This document shows, piece by piece, positions 13,791 through 19,687 of a stretch of 21,802 nt of DNA. The DNA comes from CAZRHH01 sp964599885 (lineage in GTDB: Bacteria; Chloroflexota; Dehalococcoidia; DSTF01; JACRBR01): NCBI GenBank assembly GCA_964599885.1, contig CAZRHH010000050.1, positions 1 to 21,802 of the forward strand, given 5' to 3'. Below the pieces are notes generated by a model. It was not told the DNA's origin and ran no database searches. It saw nothing but the letters and a program-made list of their open reading frames with translations. The translations under genes and the position numbers were made by a program. Position 1 is the first letter of the stretch. The number at the start of each line of letters is the position of its first letter.

Positions 13791-14840
13791 ATGCAAGACC
13801 GTATTCGCGCGCTCGCCGAGTTTGATGCCGGCGACATGCCGTTTCTCAGTGTGTATCTCGATGTGCGGCCGGAGAACATCGGCGAAAGCCCGGGACGGCG
13901 CGACAGCCTCGTGGTGCTACGGGACCGGCTGCGCGAGATCGAGCGGACGTTCGCGCCGGCGCGGGGCGACGGGTACGACTCGTTCACGGGCGATGTCGAG
14001 CGGATCAACGGGTACATCGACGGCGAGATGGATGTGACCACCGAGGGGCTGGCAATCTTCGCGTGCCACGCCTACGGGATCTTCGTCGTATTGGAGTTCC
14101 CGTCGCCGTTTGAGAACCAGGTGACGGTGGCCGCCAAGCCCGATCTCTACCAGCTCGCGCGGTTCGACGACGAGTACGAGACGGCGGTCGTCGCCGTCGC
14201 CGACTCTAACAGCGCGCGGCTGTTCGTCTCACGGTACGGCAAGCTGACGGAAACGGCGGGGCCGTCCGACGAGGAGGCGGCGTCGAAGCGGGTGCAGGTG
14301 GGCGGGTGGTCGCAGGCACGCTACCAGCGCCACATCGACAACTCGCGGGAGAAGTTCGGCGAGGAGGCGGCGCTGGCGATCGCCGAGCTGTGCGAGCGCG
14401 AGGGCGCCGGTCACATCATCATCGCCGGCGACGAGAGCGCGACGAGCACGATCGAGCAGGCGATGCCGAAGCAGTACGCGCCGATCGTCCGCACCGTCAT
14501 CCGCGCCAACATGCACATCAACACTGACGAACTGGCGAACCAGATCGAACCGATCCTCACCGTCATCGAAGAGGAAGCAGGAGAGTCGGTGGTCGAGCGG
14601 CTGGTGGGCGAAGTGCGGCGCAGCGGGTTGGGTACGTCGGGTCTCACCGGCACGTCGAAGGCACTCGAACGTGGGCAGGTCGACACGGTGGTGATCGAGG
14701 ACGGCGCGCTCGAGGAAGACGAGCGCGCGGAGCTGGTGCGGCAGGCGGCGCTGACGGGCGCGTCGGTGGAAGTCGTCGTGGACAGTGAGCCGCTGCGGCA
14801 GCTCGGCGGCGTGGGGGCGTTGCTGCGGTACCGTATCTAG
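13791..14840 (+). CDS. Bacterial eRF1-like (baeRF/Vms1-type) protein
   Basis: A 349-residue protein of the bacterial archaeo-eukaryotic release-factor-like group. The N-terminal ~125 residues (PFLSVYLDVRPEN ... EGLAIFACHAYGIFVVLEFP) form the first domain; the middle domain (TAVVAVADSNSARLFVSRYG) leads to the loop GGWSQARYQRH at 171-181, with Gln175 in the place of the catalytic Gln of the eRF1 GGQ loop and of Vms1/ANKZF1. The last domain (VDTVVIEDGALEEDERAELVRQAALTGASVEVV) resembles the L7Ae-like third domain. Relatives of this fold release peptides from stalled ribosomes, so a role in ribosome rescue or peptidyl-tRNA hydrolysis is likely but unproved. It has a very strong ribosome binding site and stands alone, ending in a bidirectional terminator. 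Confidence 0.88.
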   Translation: MQDRIRALAEFDAGDMPFLSVYLDVRPENIGESPGRRDSLVVLRDRLREIERTFAPARGDGYDSFTGDVERINGYIDGEMDVTTEGLAIFACHAYGIFVVLEFPSPFENQVTVAAKPDLYQLARFDDEYETAVVAVADSNSARLFVSRYGKLTETAGPSDEEAASKRVQVGGWSQARYQRHIDNSREKFGEEAALAIAELCEREGAGHIIIAGDESATSTIEQAMPKQYAPIVRTVIRANMHINTDELANQIEPILTVIEEEAGESVVERLVGEVRRSGLGTSGLTGTSKALERGQVDTVVIEDGALEEDERAELVRQAALTGASVEVVVDSEPLRQLGGVGALLRYRI

Positions 14841-14874
14841 TTTGAGGTAATGTGGTCTTCGTTGGGGCACTGCC

Positions 14875-14896
14875 GGTGGACGTTGGACGCTGGACC
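14875..14896 (+). repeat. TGGACGCTGGA-type dispersed repeat
   Basis: GGTGGACGTTGGACGCTGGA followed by CC starts 34 bp after the baeRF gene stop. Fourth copy of the family in the window. Confidence 0.6.
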
Positions 14897-14916
14897 GAAC
14901 CAACATACGCAAGCAG

Positions 14917-14949
14917 AAGGGGCGGCCGATTGGCCGCCCCTTCGTTTCG
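14917..14949. terminator. Bidirectional intrinsic terminator
   Basis: AAGGGGCGGCC (14917-14927) pairs perfectly over 11 bp with GGCCGCCCCTT (14932-14942) around the loop GATT. TTCGTTTCG follows on the plus strand. It lies between the convergent baeRF and FxLYD-like genes and can end both; the minus-strand side has only a short T run. Confidence 0.8.
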
Positions 14950-14971
14950 TTCGTCCTGCGCTAACGGGCTG

Positions 14972-15829
14972 TTAGCAGGCGGTGTCGACCGGTGTAACCG
15001 TCGCTGTTGCCGCGGGCGTCAGCGAGGCTACGGCGGTCTGCGTCTGCCCGGCAACGGAAGTCGCAGTTGCAGCGACCGACGTTTGCGTCGCCGCCACGCC
15101 CGTACCCGTTGCGGTCGGCGTCGCGGTGTTGGCCGGGTCGCAGTCTTCGACGTTGACGCCGAGTTCGGACTCGGGGCTCGTCACGTCGTCGCCGTCGTCG
15201 ATGTTGATTGCGTCGGCCCAAACGTCGACGAGGTCGCTGTCATCGTCGTCATCGCCGACTTCCAGCGTGATCGAGAAGTTGGCGTCGTCGTTGTCATCGA
15301 GGTCGAACGTCGTGTCGTCGCGCTCGACGACGCTGACGTCGTCATCGTTGTTGTAGACGACCGCGCAGACGCGGACGTCTTCGAGGTCGTCGCCGCTGGT
15401 GTTCTCGACGTTACCGGTGACGACGAGGTCATTGCCGTCGCGCGTCGCCTCGACATCATCGAACGTCAACTCGCCGGCGACGGTTTCGCCGAGCTTGAGC
15501 GTGCTGTCCGTCGCGAGACGGCGAAGCACGACTTCCACGTCATCGAAGTCCTCGCCGCTGTCGGCCGAGAAGAAGTCGGAGGCGTCGGCCTGGAGCGAGC
15601 GCAGGCAGCCATCGACGGTCTGTGTCTCGATCACGTCGAGGTCATCGTTGAGGAAGGCGACGACGAAGCGGTGGCCGAGGAAGTCGACGCCGGTCTCGTT
15701 GCGGAGTTCTGAGCCGTAGACGGCGTCGCCGTTGACGTCGGTGGTCGAATCGTTGCGGAATACGCAGGTACCCGCGAAGGCCGCCAGACTGGCCACCGCG
15801 AGCACCGCAAATGCGAGTTTCTTCTTCAT
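14972..15829 (-). CDS. Exported Asp-rich FxLYD-like protein with Thr/Ala-rich tail
   Basis: A 285-residue secreted protein. Residues 1-21 (KKKLAFAVLAVASLAAFAG) are a signal peptide; a Cys follows (AGTC), but the -1/-2 residues are a poor lipobox, so signal peptidase I cleavage after AFA is as likely. Two beta modules follow: one around VYGSELRNETGVDFLGHRFVV and one around GNVENTSGDDLEDVRVCAVV, the second fitting the FxLYD pattern (strand, N-S/T-G turn, 'l.dV.v.a.vy'). Acidic runs, mainly Asp, dominate the middle (for example EVGDDDDDSDLVD). The last ~50 residues are low-complexity Thr/Ala/Val/Gln (TATPTATGTG ...), a tail style common in Chloroflexota surface proteins. I chose ATG 15829, where the signal peptide begins; AGGAGG lies 11 nt upstream. 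An ATG at 15865 would bury the signal. Function unknown. Confidence 0.75.
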   Translation of the reverse strand: MKKKLAFAVLAVASLAAFAGTCVFRNDSTTDVNGDAVYGSELRNETGVDFLGHRFVVAFLNDDLDVIETQTVDGCLRSLQADASDFFSADSGEDFDDVEVVLRRLATDSTLKLGETVAGELTFDDVEATRDGNDLVVTGNVENTSGDDLEDVRVCAVVYNNDDDVSVVERDDTTFDLDDNDDANFSITLEVGDDDDDSDLVDVWADAINIDDGDDVTSPESELGVNVEDCDPANTATPTATGTGVAATQTSVAATATSVAGQTQTAVASLTPAATATVTPVDTAC

Positions 15830-15935
15830 CCTTGTACTGTCCTCCTGAATCGGAATGTGGGACACACGTCCCGGGCGGGTTTTCTACCGTTCAGTGATAG
15901 AACGACTGGGCGCCGGAAAAGGTTAACCGGCAGTT

Positions 15936-16163
15936 TTGGCCGTCACATCCTTGCAACATGTTGGTTTCAACATGCTGGGCACGATCATGTGCCCCGGCGG
16001 TCGGGCGTGGCCCTCGCTGGAGTACATCGAAGGCGCGTTCGGTCCCGGGTGCGCGATGCTCATCGCGGCCGCGGTCGTGATGGTCACCCGGCCGTCGATC
16101 CGGGAACGAACTCTGCTTTCAATGGCGGCTCCTTTCGCAGTACCCTGCCGCCGGAGATCGTAA
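15936..16163 (+). other. Possible small gene or gene remnant, not recognised
   Basis: A 75-codon frame opens at TTG 15936 (internal ATG 15972) and ends at 16163. Between 15969 and 16105 nearly every third codon base is G or C (about 94% by my count, against about 60% at the other two positions), the pattern of real genes here. The product includes MCPGGRAWPSLEYIEGAFG and the hydrophobic stretch CAMLIAAAVVMV. The minus-strand frame 15923-16186 shares the same wobble positions, so composition cannot tell the strands apart. No ribosome binding site is evident for either. It could be a small protein, a decayed fragment or a structured RNA. Confidence 0.3.
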
Positions 16164-16225
16164 CATATGCGATCTTCCCCTCTCAACAGCTACCAATGCG
16201 TATGTCCAGCGCTACGCTTAGGGCG

Positions 16226-16234
16226 TGCTAGAAT
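16226..16234 (+). promoter_or_regulatory. Extended -10 promoter of the [2Fe-2S] ferredoxin gene
   Basis: TGCTAGAAT combines the TGn extension with TAGAAT (5 of 6 to the consensus). It ends 9 nt before ATG 16244, so the transcript would have a leader of only a few nucleotides; no Shine-Dalgarno is present. No -35 is visible. Confidence 0.55.
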
Positions 16235-16243
16235 TGGGCTACG

Positions 16244-16570
16244 ATGACGGAGATTCGCATCCTGCCGCTGGACGTCGTCATCGAGGCCGCAGACGATGCC
16301 ACGGTGATGGGCGCGGCGCAGGCGCTGGGATATTACTGGCCGACGACGTGCGGCGGTGAGGGTCGCTGCACCACCTGCGCCTGCGAGATCGTCGAGGGCG
16401 CGGCGTCGTTGACGCCGATGGGGCGCGCCGAGGAGCGATCGCTGGTGTATGAGCGTGGCGAGGGCGTGCTGAAGACGCCGGTGCGGCTGGCCTGCCAGGT
16501 TCGTGTGATCGGCGGGCGTGGCATCACGGTGACCGTCCGCAAACCGGGCGTCCGGCCGCCGCTCGACTGA
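16244..16570 (+). CDS. Plant-type [2Fe-2S] ferredoxin
   Basis: A 108-residue soluble ferredoxin of the beta-grasp fold. The cluster ligands are C36, C42, C45 (CGGEGRCTTC) and C84 (RLACQVRV), the CX5CX2C...C pattern of plant-type and adrenodoxin-like ferredoxins; an extra C47 lies next to the third. It would carry single electrons to an oxygenase, reductase or other redox partner. A 7Fe-type ferredoxin gene follows after 31 bp on the same strand, so the two are probably co-transcribed. The ATG has no ribosome binding site but is preceded by an extended -10 promoter at near-leaderless distance. The length is typical. The partner enzyme is not evident; the closest candidate in the window is the P450 gene 1.6 kb away. 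Confidence 0.92.
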   Translation: MTEIRILPLDVVIEAADDATVMGAAQALGYYWPTTCGGEGRCTTCACEIVEGAASLTPMGRAEERSLVYERGEGVLKTPVRLACQVRVIGGRGITVTVRKPGVRPPLD

Positions 16571-16601
16571 TCGTCCGGCGGCGAGCGCGAGGAGCAGCGC
16601 G

Positions 16602-16892
16602 ATGGCCTACATCATCACCGAACCCTGCATCGGCACGAAGGACGCGTCGTGCGTCGATGTGTGCCCGGTCGATTGCATCTACACGCGCGAGGACGACCCG
16701 CAGTACTACATCGACCCCGATACGTGCATCGATTGTGCGGCGTGCGAGCCGGCCTGCCCCGTCAACGCGATCTTTTTCGACGACGATGCCCCGGCCGATC
16801 AGAAGCACTACGCGCAGATCAACCGCGACTTCTTCAAGAACGTGCCGATCGCCGAGCGGACGTTCCGGCCGCGGACGGAGCGATCGAGCTAG
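16602..16892 (+). CDS. fdxA: 7Fe-type ferredoxin ([3Fe-4S][4Fe-4S])
   Basis: A 96-residue ferredoxin. The first motif is C9-x7-C17-x3-C21-x3-C25, in which the wide first spacing is typical of FdxA-type 7Fe ferredoxins that hold a [3Fe-4S] cluster; the second motif is C42/C45/C48/C52 for the [4Fe-4S] cluster. The opening AYIITEPCIG and the C-terminal extension (HYAQINRDFFKNVPIAE) are also characteristic of this group, as in Mycobacterium and Thermus. It acts as a low-potential electron carrier in the cytoplasm. GAGGAG lies 9 nt before the ATG. It follows the [2Fe-2S] ferredoxin by 31 bp. The zinc-binding N-terminal extension of archaeal relatives is absent. Confidence 0.93.
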   Translation: MAYIITEPCIGTKDASCVDVCPVDCIYTREDDPQYYIDPDTCIDCAACEPACPVNAIFFDDDAPADQKHYAQINRDFFKNVPIAERTFRPRTERSS

Positions 16893-17009
16893 AGGCACGT
16901 TATCGCTAGCTCTTCGGATGGTGGCGCCGCCGCGCAATACCGGGCGTTTTCGGGTTCTCGTCGTTGGACGAAGGTTTGGCGTCGGATGGTGGCGTCGTGG
17001 TGCGATACC

Positions 17010-17033
17010 GGGGCGGACACGTAGGTGCGCCCG
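17010..17033 (-). repeat. Decayed REP-like hairpin, GGGGCG family
   Basis: GGGGCG (17010-17015) faces CGCCCG (17028-17033) around GACACGTAGGTG. The final base and the CTAC foot are mutated. Flank GCGATACC matches the copy at 9390. Confidence 0.5.
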
Positions 17034-17061
17034 TGCGTCGAGGCGTCGATCTCGGAGTACC

Positions 17062-17079
17062 GGGGCGCACCGCCCCTAC
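17062..17079 (-). repeat. Compact REP-like hairpin, GGGGCG family
   Basis: GGGGCG (17062-17067) pairs with CGCCCC (17071-17076) around CAC, and CTAC at 17076-17079 gives the minus-strand GTAG foot. It lacks the CACGTG/ACGTAG loop of its relatives, as if by internal deletion. Confidence 0.55.
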
Positions 17080-17226
17080 CGCGATCATGATGAAGGTGCG
17101 CAATCCGATCCTGGTGCCCGATCCCGCTTCGCGTTCCCCGCGTGCCGCGTCCACACGGCGCTGGACAGCCGATCCGCGCCATAGTAGGCTGCGCACGGCG
17201 GGTTCGTTTGGAGAGGTTGCACAAGC

Positions 17227-17646
17227 GTGACCCGGCTGCCGCATCTTTCCCTGATGACGATCGTGTTCGCCGCCGTGCTGCTTGCCGGCGGCTATTTGGC
17301 GCTCACCACCGGGCGTTACATGATTCACAACTACCAGGCACGCGCGGAAGAGCGCGATCTGCGCGCCGAACTGGTGCAGCTCGATCAAGATCACGACGAA
17401 CTCGTGTCGGTGCGCGACTATCTGAAGTCGGACGAGTACATCGAGTACGTGGCGCGCCGGACGCTGGGGCTGGTGCGCCACGGCGAGACGCTGGTGGTCG
17501 TCGCCGGCAACGAGCCGGTGGCGACGCCGACGGCCGGTGCGCCGCGCGGCGAGCGGACGCCGTCGCCGGTCTGGTGGCGGGTGCTGTTCCCGGAAGCGAT
17601 CGCGTACGGTTCGGGCGCTGCGACGGCGACGCCTTCTGTGCCGTAG
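17227..17646 (+). CDS. FtsB/DivIC-like septum formation initiator
   Basis: A 139-residue bitopic membrane protein of the FtsB/DivIC family, which joins FtsL and FtsQ at the division site. A single membrane helix (LMTIVFAAVLLAGGYLAL, residues 9-26) is followed by a coiled coil rich in Glu/Leu (RAEERDLRAELVQLDQDHDEL, 39-59) and the conserved end of the domain, DEYIEYVARRTLGLVRHGETLVVV (68-91), where 'R..LGLV..GE' is diagnostic. The remaining ~45 residues are Ala/Thr/Pro-rich and variable. The start is GTG 17227 with GGAGAGG about 10 nt upstream. It is not next to other division genes here; ftsB often lies near enolase, so this placement is unremarkable but uninformative. Confidence 0.85.
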   Translation: MTRLPHLSLMTIVFAAVLLAGGYLALTTGRYMIHNYQARAEERDLRAELVQLDQDHDELVSVRDYLKSDEYIEYVARRTLGLVRHGETLVVVAGNEPVATPTAGAPRGERTPSPVWWRVLFPEAIAYGSGAATATPSVP

Positions 17647-17647
17647 C

Positions 17648-17670
17648 GTTTTTCCACAGATGTCACAGAT
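17648..17670 (+). repeat. TTTTTCCACAGATGTCACAG repeat
   Basis: These 23 bases are identical to 19497-19519 on the same strand and begin one base after the FtsB-like stop codon. A diverged copy lies at 9459-9485 in the other direction. Confidence 0.75.
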
Positions 17671-17759
17671 GGGATGGACGGGCAGTCGCGTGCGATGGCC
17701 GCGGGTGAACGCGATCGCGTGCGTGCCTGTTGCAAACGCGGCGCGGCGGCGAAGGGCGC

Positions 17760-18074
17760 GCGTGTTGTGCGCGTCGGCGGAGCTGAAGCTCCGCGGCTAC
17801 ATTTCGTGTTGTGCAGACGCGACGTGACGCGTTGGGCGGGCGTGTTGTGCGCGTCGGCGGAGCTGAAGCTCCGCGGCTACATTTCGTGTTGTGCNNNNNN
17901 NNNNNNNNNNNNNNNNNNNNNNNNNNNNNNNNNNNNNNNNNNNNNNNNNNNNNNNNNNNNNNNNNNNNNNNNNNNNNNNNNNNNNNNNNNNNNNAGACGC
18001 GACGTGACGCGTTGGGCGGGCGTGTCGTGCGCGTCGGCGGAGCTGAAGCTCCGCGGCTACATTTCGTGTTGTGC
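17760..18074 (-). repeat. 80-bp tandem array carrying a REP hairpin
   Basis: Two full units (17815-17894 and 17995-18074) are each exactly 80 bp and differ at one base (T to C at unit position 31). A partial unit (17760-17814) precedes them. Each unit has the hairpin GCGGAGC-TGAA-GCTCCGC followed by GGCTAC, giving GTAG at its minus-strand 5' foot (hairpins at 17777-17794, 17857-17874 and 18037-18054). The true copy number is hidden by the gap at 17895-17994. Confidence 0.85.
17895..17994. other. Assembly gap (100 N)
   Basis: Exactly 100 unknown bases, the conventional placeholder for a gap of unknown length. It begins and ends at unit boundaries of the 80-bp repeat, so the missing DNA is probably more copies of that repeat. 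Confidence 0.95.
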
Positions 18075-18129
18075 TGCGTTGAGGCGCCTGCGTTTGGAAT
18101 GTCAAGGCATAGGCGGCGGAGTACTCGCG

Positions 18130-19350
18130 CTACATCCGCACGGGTAGCGCGGCGAGTCCGCGTAGCACGAGGTTCTCCTTGTAGGGCGGTTCATCGGTCG
18201 TGAGTTCGAGCGTTGGCGCGCGGCGGACGAGTTCGCCGAGCGCGATCTGGCCTTCGACGCGGGCGAGCGGGGCGCCGAGACAGAAGTGGATGCCCATCCC
18301 GAACGCCAGGTGGCGGTTATCCTCGCGGCCGATGTCGAGACGCTCCGGGTCGGCGAACTGCGCCGGATCGCGGTTGACGGCGCCGATCAGGATCGTCGCC
18401 TGCTGTCCCTGCTTGAGTACTTTGTCGCCGAACGGGATGTCTTCGAGCGCGACGCGGCCTGTCAGTTGCACGGGCGGGTCGAAGCGCAGCAGCTCTTCGA
18501 CGGCGGTCTTCAGCAGCGACGGATCGTCGCGAAGCAGTTGCAGTTGATCGGGATGCCGCAAGAGTTGCAGCGTCCCGTTACCGATGAGGTTGACCGTCGT
18601 CTCGTGGCCGGCGATCAGCAGCAGGATGCAGGTCGAGATCAGTTCGTCCTTGTTGAGCTTGCTGCCCTCGTCTTCGGCGGCGATGAGCGAGCTGAGCAGG
18701 TCGTCTTTCGGCGCGGCGCGGCGTTGTGCGATCAGATCTTCGAAGTAGGCGTGCAGTGCGTCGAACGTGCGCTGGCGGCGTTCGACCTCTTCGGGCGGCA
18801 GCGCGAAGTCGGGATCGAGGCTGCGCGCCGCTTCCTTCGTCCATTCGCGGAAGCGCACGTTGTCTTCGACGGGCACGCCGAGCATGTCGCAGATGATCGT
18901 CACGGGGAGCGGATAGGCGAAGTCTTCCATTACGTCCATCTCGCCGCGCTCGAGGCCGGCGTCGATCAGGCTGCTGACGATCGCTTCGATGCGCGGGCGC
19001 AGGCCCTCGACGACGCGCGGCGTGAACGCCTTGTTGACGAGGCCGCGCAGGCGTGTGTGATCCGGCGGATCGAGAAAGAGGAACGAGCGGTTCTCTTCGA
19101 GGAGCGCGTCGTAGTCAAGCCCCTGCGCGGTCACCTGTTCGCGGAAGCCGTTGGACTTGCGGAAGTCGCTGCTCGCGCGCGGATCGCGCAGCAGCGAGAC
19201 GGCGTCGGCGTGGCGCGAGAGGATCAGGCCGCCGAGTGGACTTTCGTGTACCGGATCTTCGGCGAGAAAGCGGTGGTACGTCGGATACGGATCCTTGCGG
19301 AACTCCGGATCGAAGGGGTTGAAGACGAGTTGTGGTGCGTCGGTGGTCAT
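18130..19350 (-). CDS. Cytochrome P450
   Basis: A 406-residue soluble bacterial P450 that would insert oxygen into an unknown hydrophobic substrate, using electrons from a ferredoxin and reductase. The I-helix signature AGHETT (247-252), the K-helix ExxR (EELLR, 285-289) followed by FDPPVQLTGR, and the haem loop FGMGIHFCLGAPLAR with axial ligand C357 are all intact. The early DPPDHTRLRGLVNKAFTPR segment (C-helix) is the usual haem-propionate contact. The profile is closest to the broad CYP107-like bacterial group. ATG 19350 is preceded by AAGGAG with 6-8 nt spacing; a longer in-frame extension to 19560 crosses repeat-bearing spacer and is rejected. Neighbours give no pathway; two ferredoxin genes lie 1.2-2 kb away on the other strand and could supply electrons. 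Confidence 0.95.
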   Translation of the reverse strand: MTTDAPQLVFNPFDPEFRKDPYPTYHRFLAEDPVHESPLGGLILSRHADAVSLLRDPRASSDFRKSNGFREQVTAQGLDYDALLEENRSFLFLDPPDHTRLRGLVNKAFTPRVVEGLRPRIEAIVSSLIDAGLERGEMDVMEDFAYPLPVTIICDMLGVPVEDNVRFREWTKEAARSLDPDFALPPEEVERRQRTFDALHAYFEDLIAQRRAAPKDDLLSSLIAAEDEGSKLNKDELISTCILLLIAGHETTVNLIGNGTLQLLRHPDQLQLLRDDPSLLKTAVEELLRFDPPVQLTGRVALEDIPFGDKVLKQGQQATILIGAVNRDPAQFADPERLDIGREDNRHLAFGMGIHFCLGAPLARVEGQIALGELVRRAPTLELTTDEPPYKENLVLRGLAALPVRM

Positions 19351-19496
19351 GGGCGTCTCCTTCGGAGAACAGAAGGCGGAGAACAGAGCACAGAGAGACT
19401 TGTTGAGCTGCGAGTGTTGTCGTAGTGAAGCATGACCGCCCGCGGGAAATTGCGCCACCAGCGCGGGTTTGTGTGATGTTCGTAGCCTAGGCGGGT

Positions 19497-19519
19497 GTTT
19501 TTCCACAGATGTCACAGAT
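19497..19519 (+). repeat. TTTTTCCACAGATGTCACAG repeat
   Basis: Identical over 23 bases to 17648-17670. It lies in the spacer upstream of the P450 gene, so the P450 gene is bracketed by two copies in direct orientation. Confidence 0.75.
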
Positions 19520-19600
19520 TTTAAGGATGAGGGTCGCGAAGATGGCGATGCGTAGTTCAACGCGGCGAGGTCGTGTGGGCGGGCGTTTGTGCGTGCGCCG

Positions 19601-19624
19601 GCGGAGCTGAAGCTCCGCAGCTAA
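19601..19624 (-). repeat. Diverged copy of the 80-bp array element
   Basis: GCGGAGC-TGAA-GCTCCGC (19601-19618) is the same hairpin as in the 17760-18074 array, and the flanks (GCGGGCGTTTGTGCG before, ATTTCGT after) also match the array unit. The GTAG foot has changed to TTAG. It lies 64 bp past the purL stop and might help end that transcript. Confidence 0.7.
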
Positions 19625-19687
19625 ATTTCGTTTGGGGCCCGTTTGTCGTTGCGGCTGCAACACGGCGAGGCGCGGTAGTTGGCGGCG

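Larger units (their letters stand above)
15866..16243. other. Long spacer with an unexplained open frame
   Basis: This 378-bp divergent spacer separates the FxLYD-like gene (minus) from the [2Fe-2S] ferredoxin gene (plus). Its middle contains an open frame on both strands that I do not recognise (15936-16163). It also has the perfect palindrome CAACATGTTG (15955-15964). The right end carries the ferredoxin promoter. Confidence 0.5.
16893..17226. other. Gene-free spacer with REP-like elements
   Basis: These 334 bp between the ferredoxin and FtsB-like genes hold two GGGGCG-family elements (17010-17033 and 17062-17079) and no credible gene. No clear promoter for the FtsB-like gene is seen; GGAGAGG near 17210-17216 is its likely ribosome binding site. 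Confidence 0.6.
17647..18129. other. Repeat-filled spacer with assembly gap
   Basis: This spacer between the convergent FtsB-like (plus) and P450 (minus) genes contains a CCACAGATGTCACAGAT element at 17648-17670, the 80-bp tandem array at 17760-18074 and a 100-N gap. No gene is credible in it; frames running through the array simply translate the repeat. No clear terminator other than the array hairpins is seen. Confidence 0.75.
19351..19687. other. Gene-free spacer with two repeat families
   Basis: Between the start of the P450 gene and the end of purL, both on the minus strand, lie 337 bp without a credible gene. It holds the CCACAGATGTCACAGAT element (19497-19519), a GAACAGA...CAGAG-rich stretch near 19365-19395 and a diverged REP hairpin (19601-19624). 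The P450 promoter must lie here, but no clear -35/-10 pair is visible. Confidence 0.6.

Noticed and set aside
12713..13825. Plus-strand frame of 370 codons opposite the MBL and CADD-like genes
   Set aside because: It is composition-driven and crosses two genes with intact active-site motifs; no recognisable domain.
15940..16160. SRP RNA, tmRNA, 6S RNA or a riboswitch in the long spacer
   Set aside because: No SRP GGAA-tetraloop motif, no tRNA-like ends and no known riboswitch core were found by eye; left as an unexplained frame.
17651..17659. DnaA box or origin from TTTTCCACA
   Set aside because: It is one base from the DnaA consensus, but it is part of a dispersed repeat, occurs singly per spacer and has no dnaA, dnaN or AT-rich region nearby.
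17760..18074. CRISPR array
   Set aside because: The whole 80-bp unit repeats, including the segments between hairpins, so there are no unique spacers; no cas genes are present.
18286..19425. Plus-strand frame of 379 codons opposite the P450 gene
   Set aside because: Antisense shadow; the minus strand encodes all P450 signatures.
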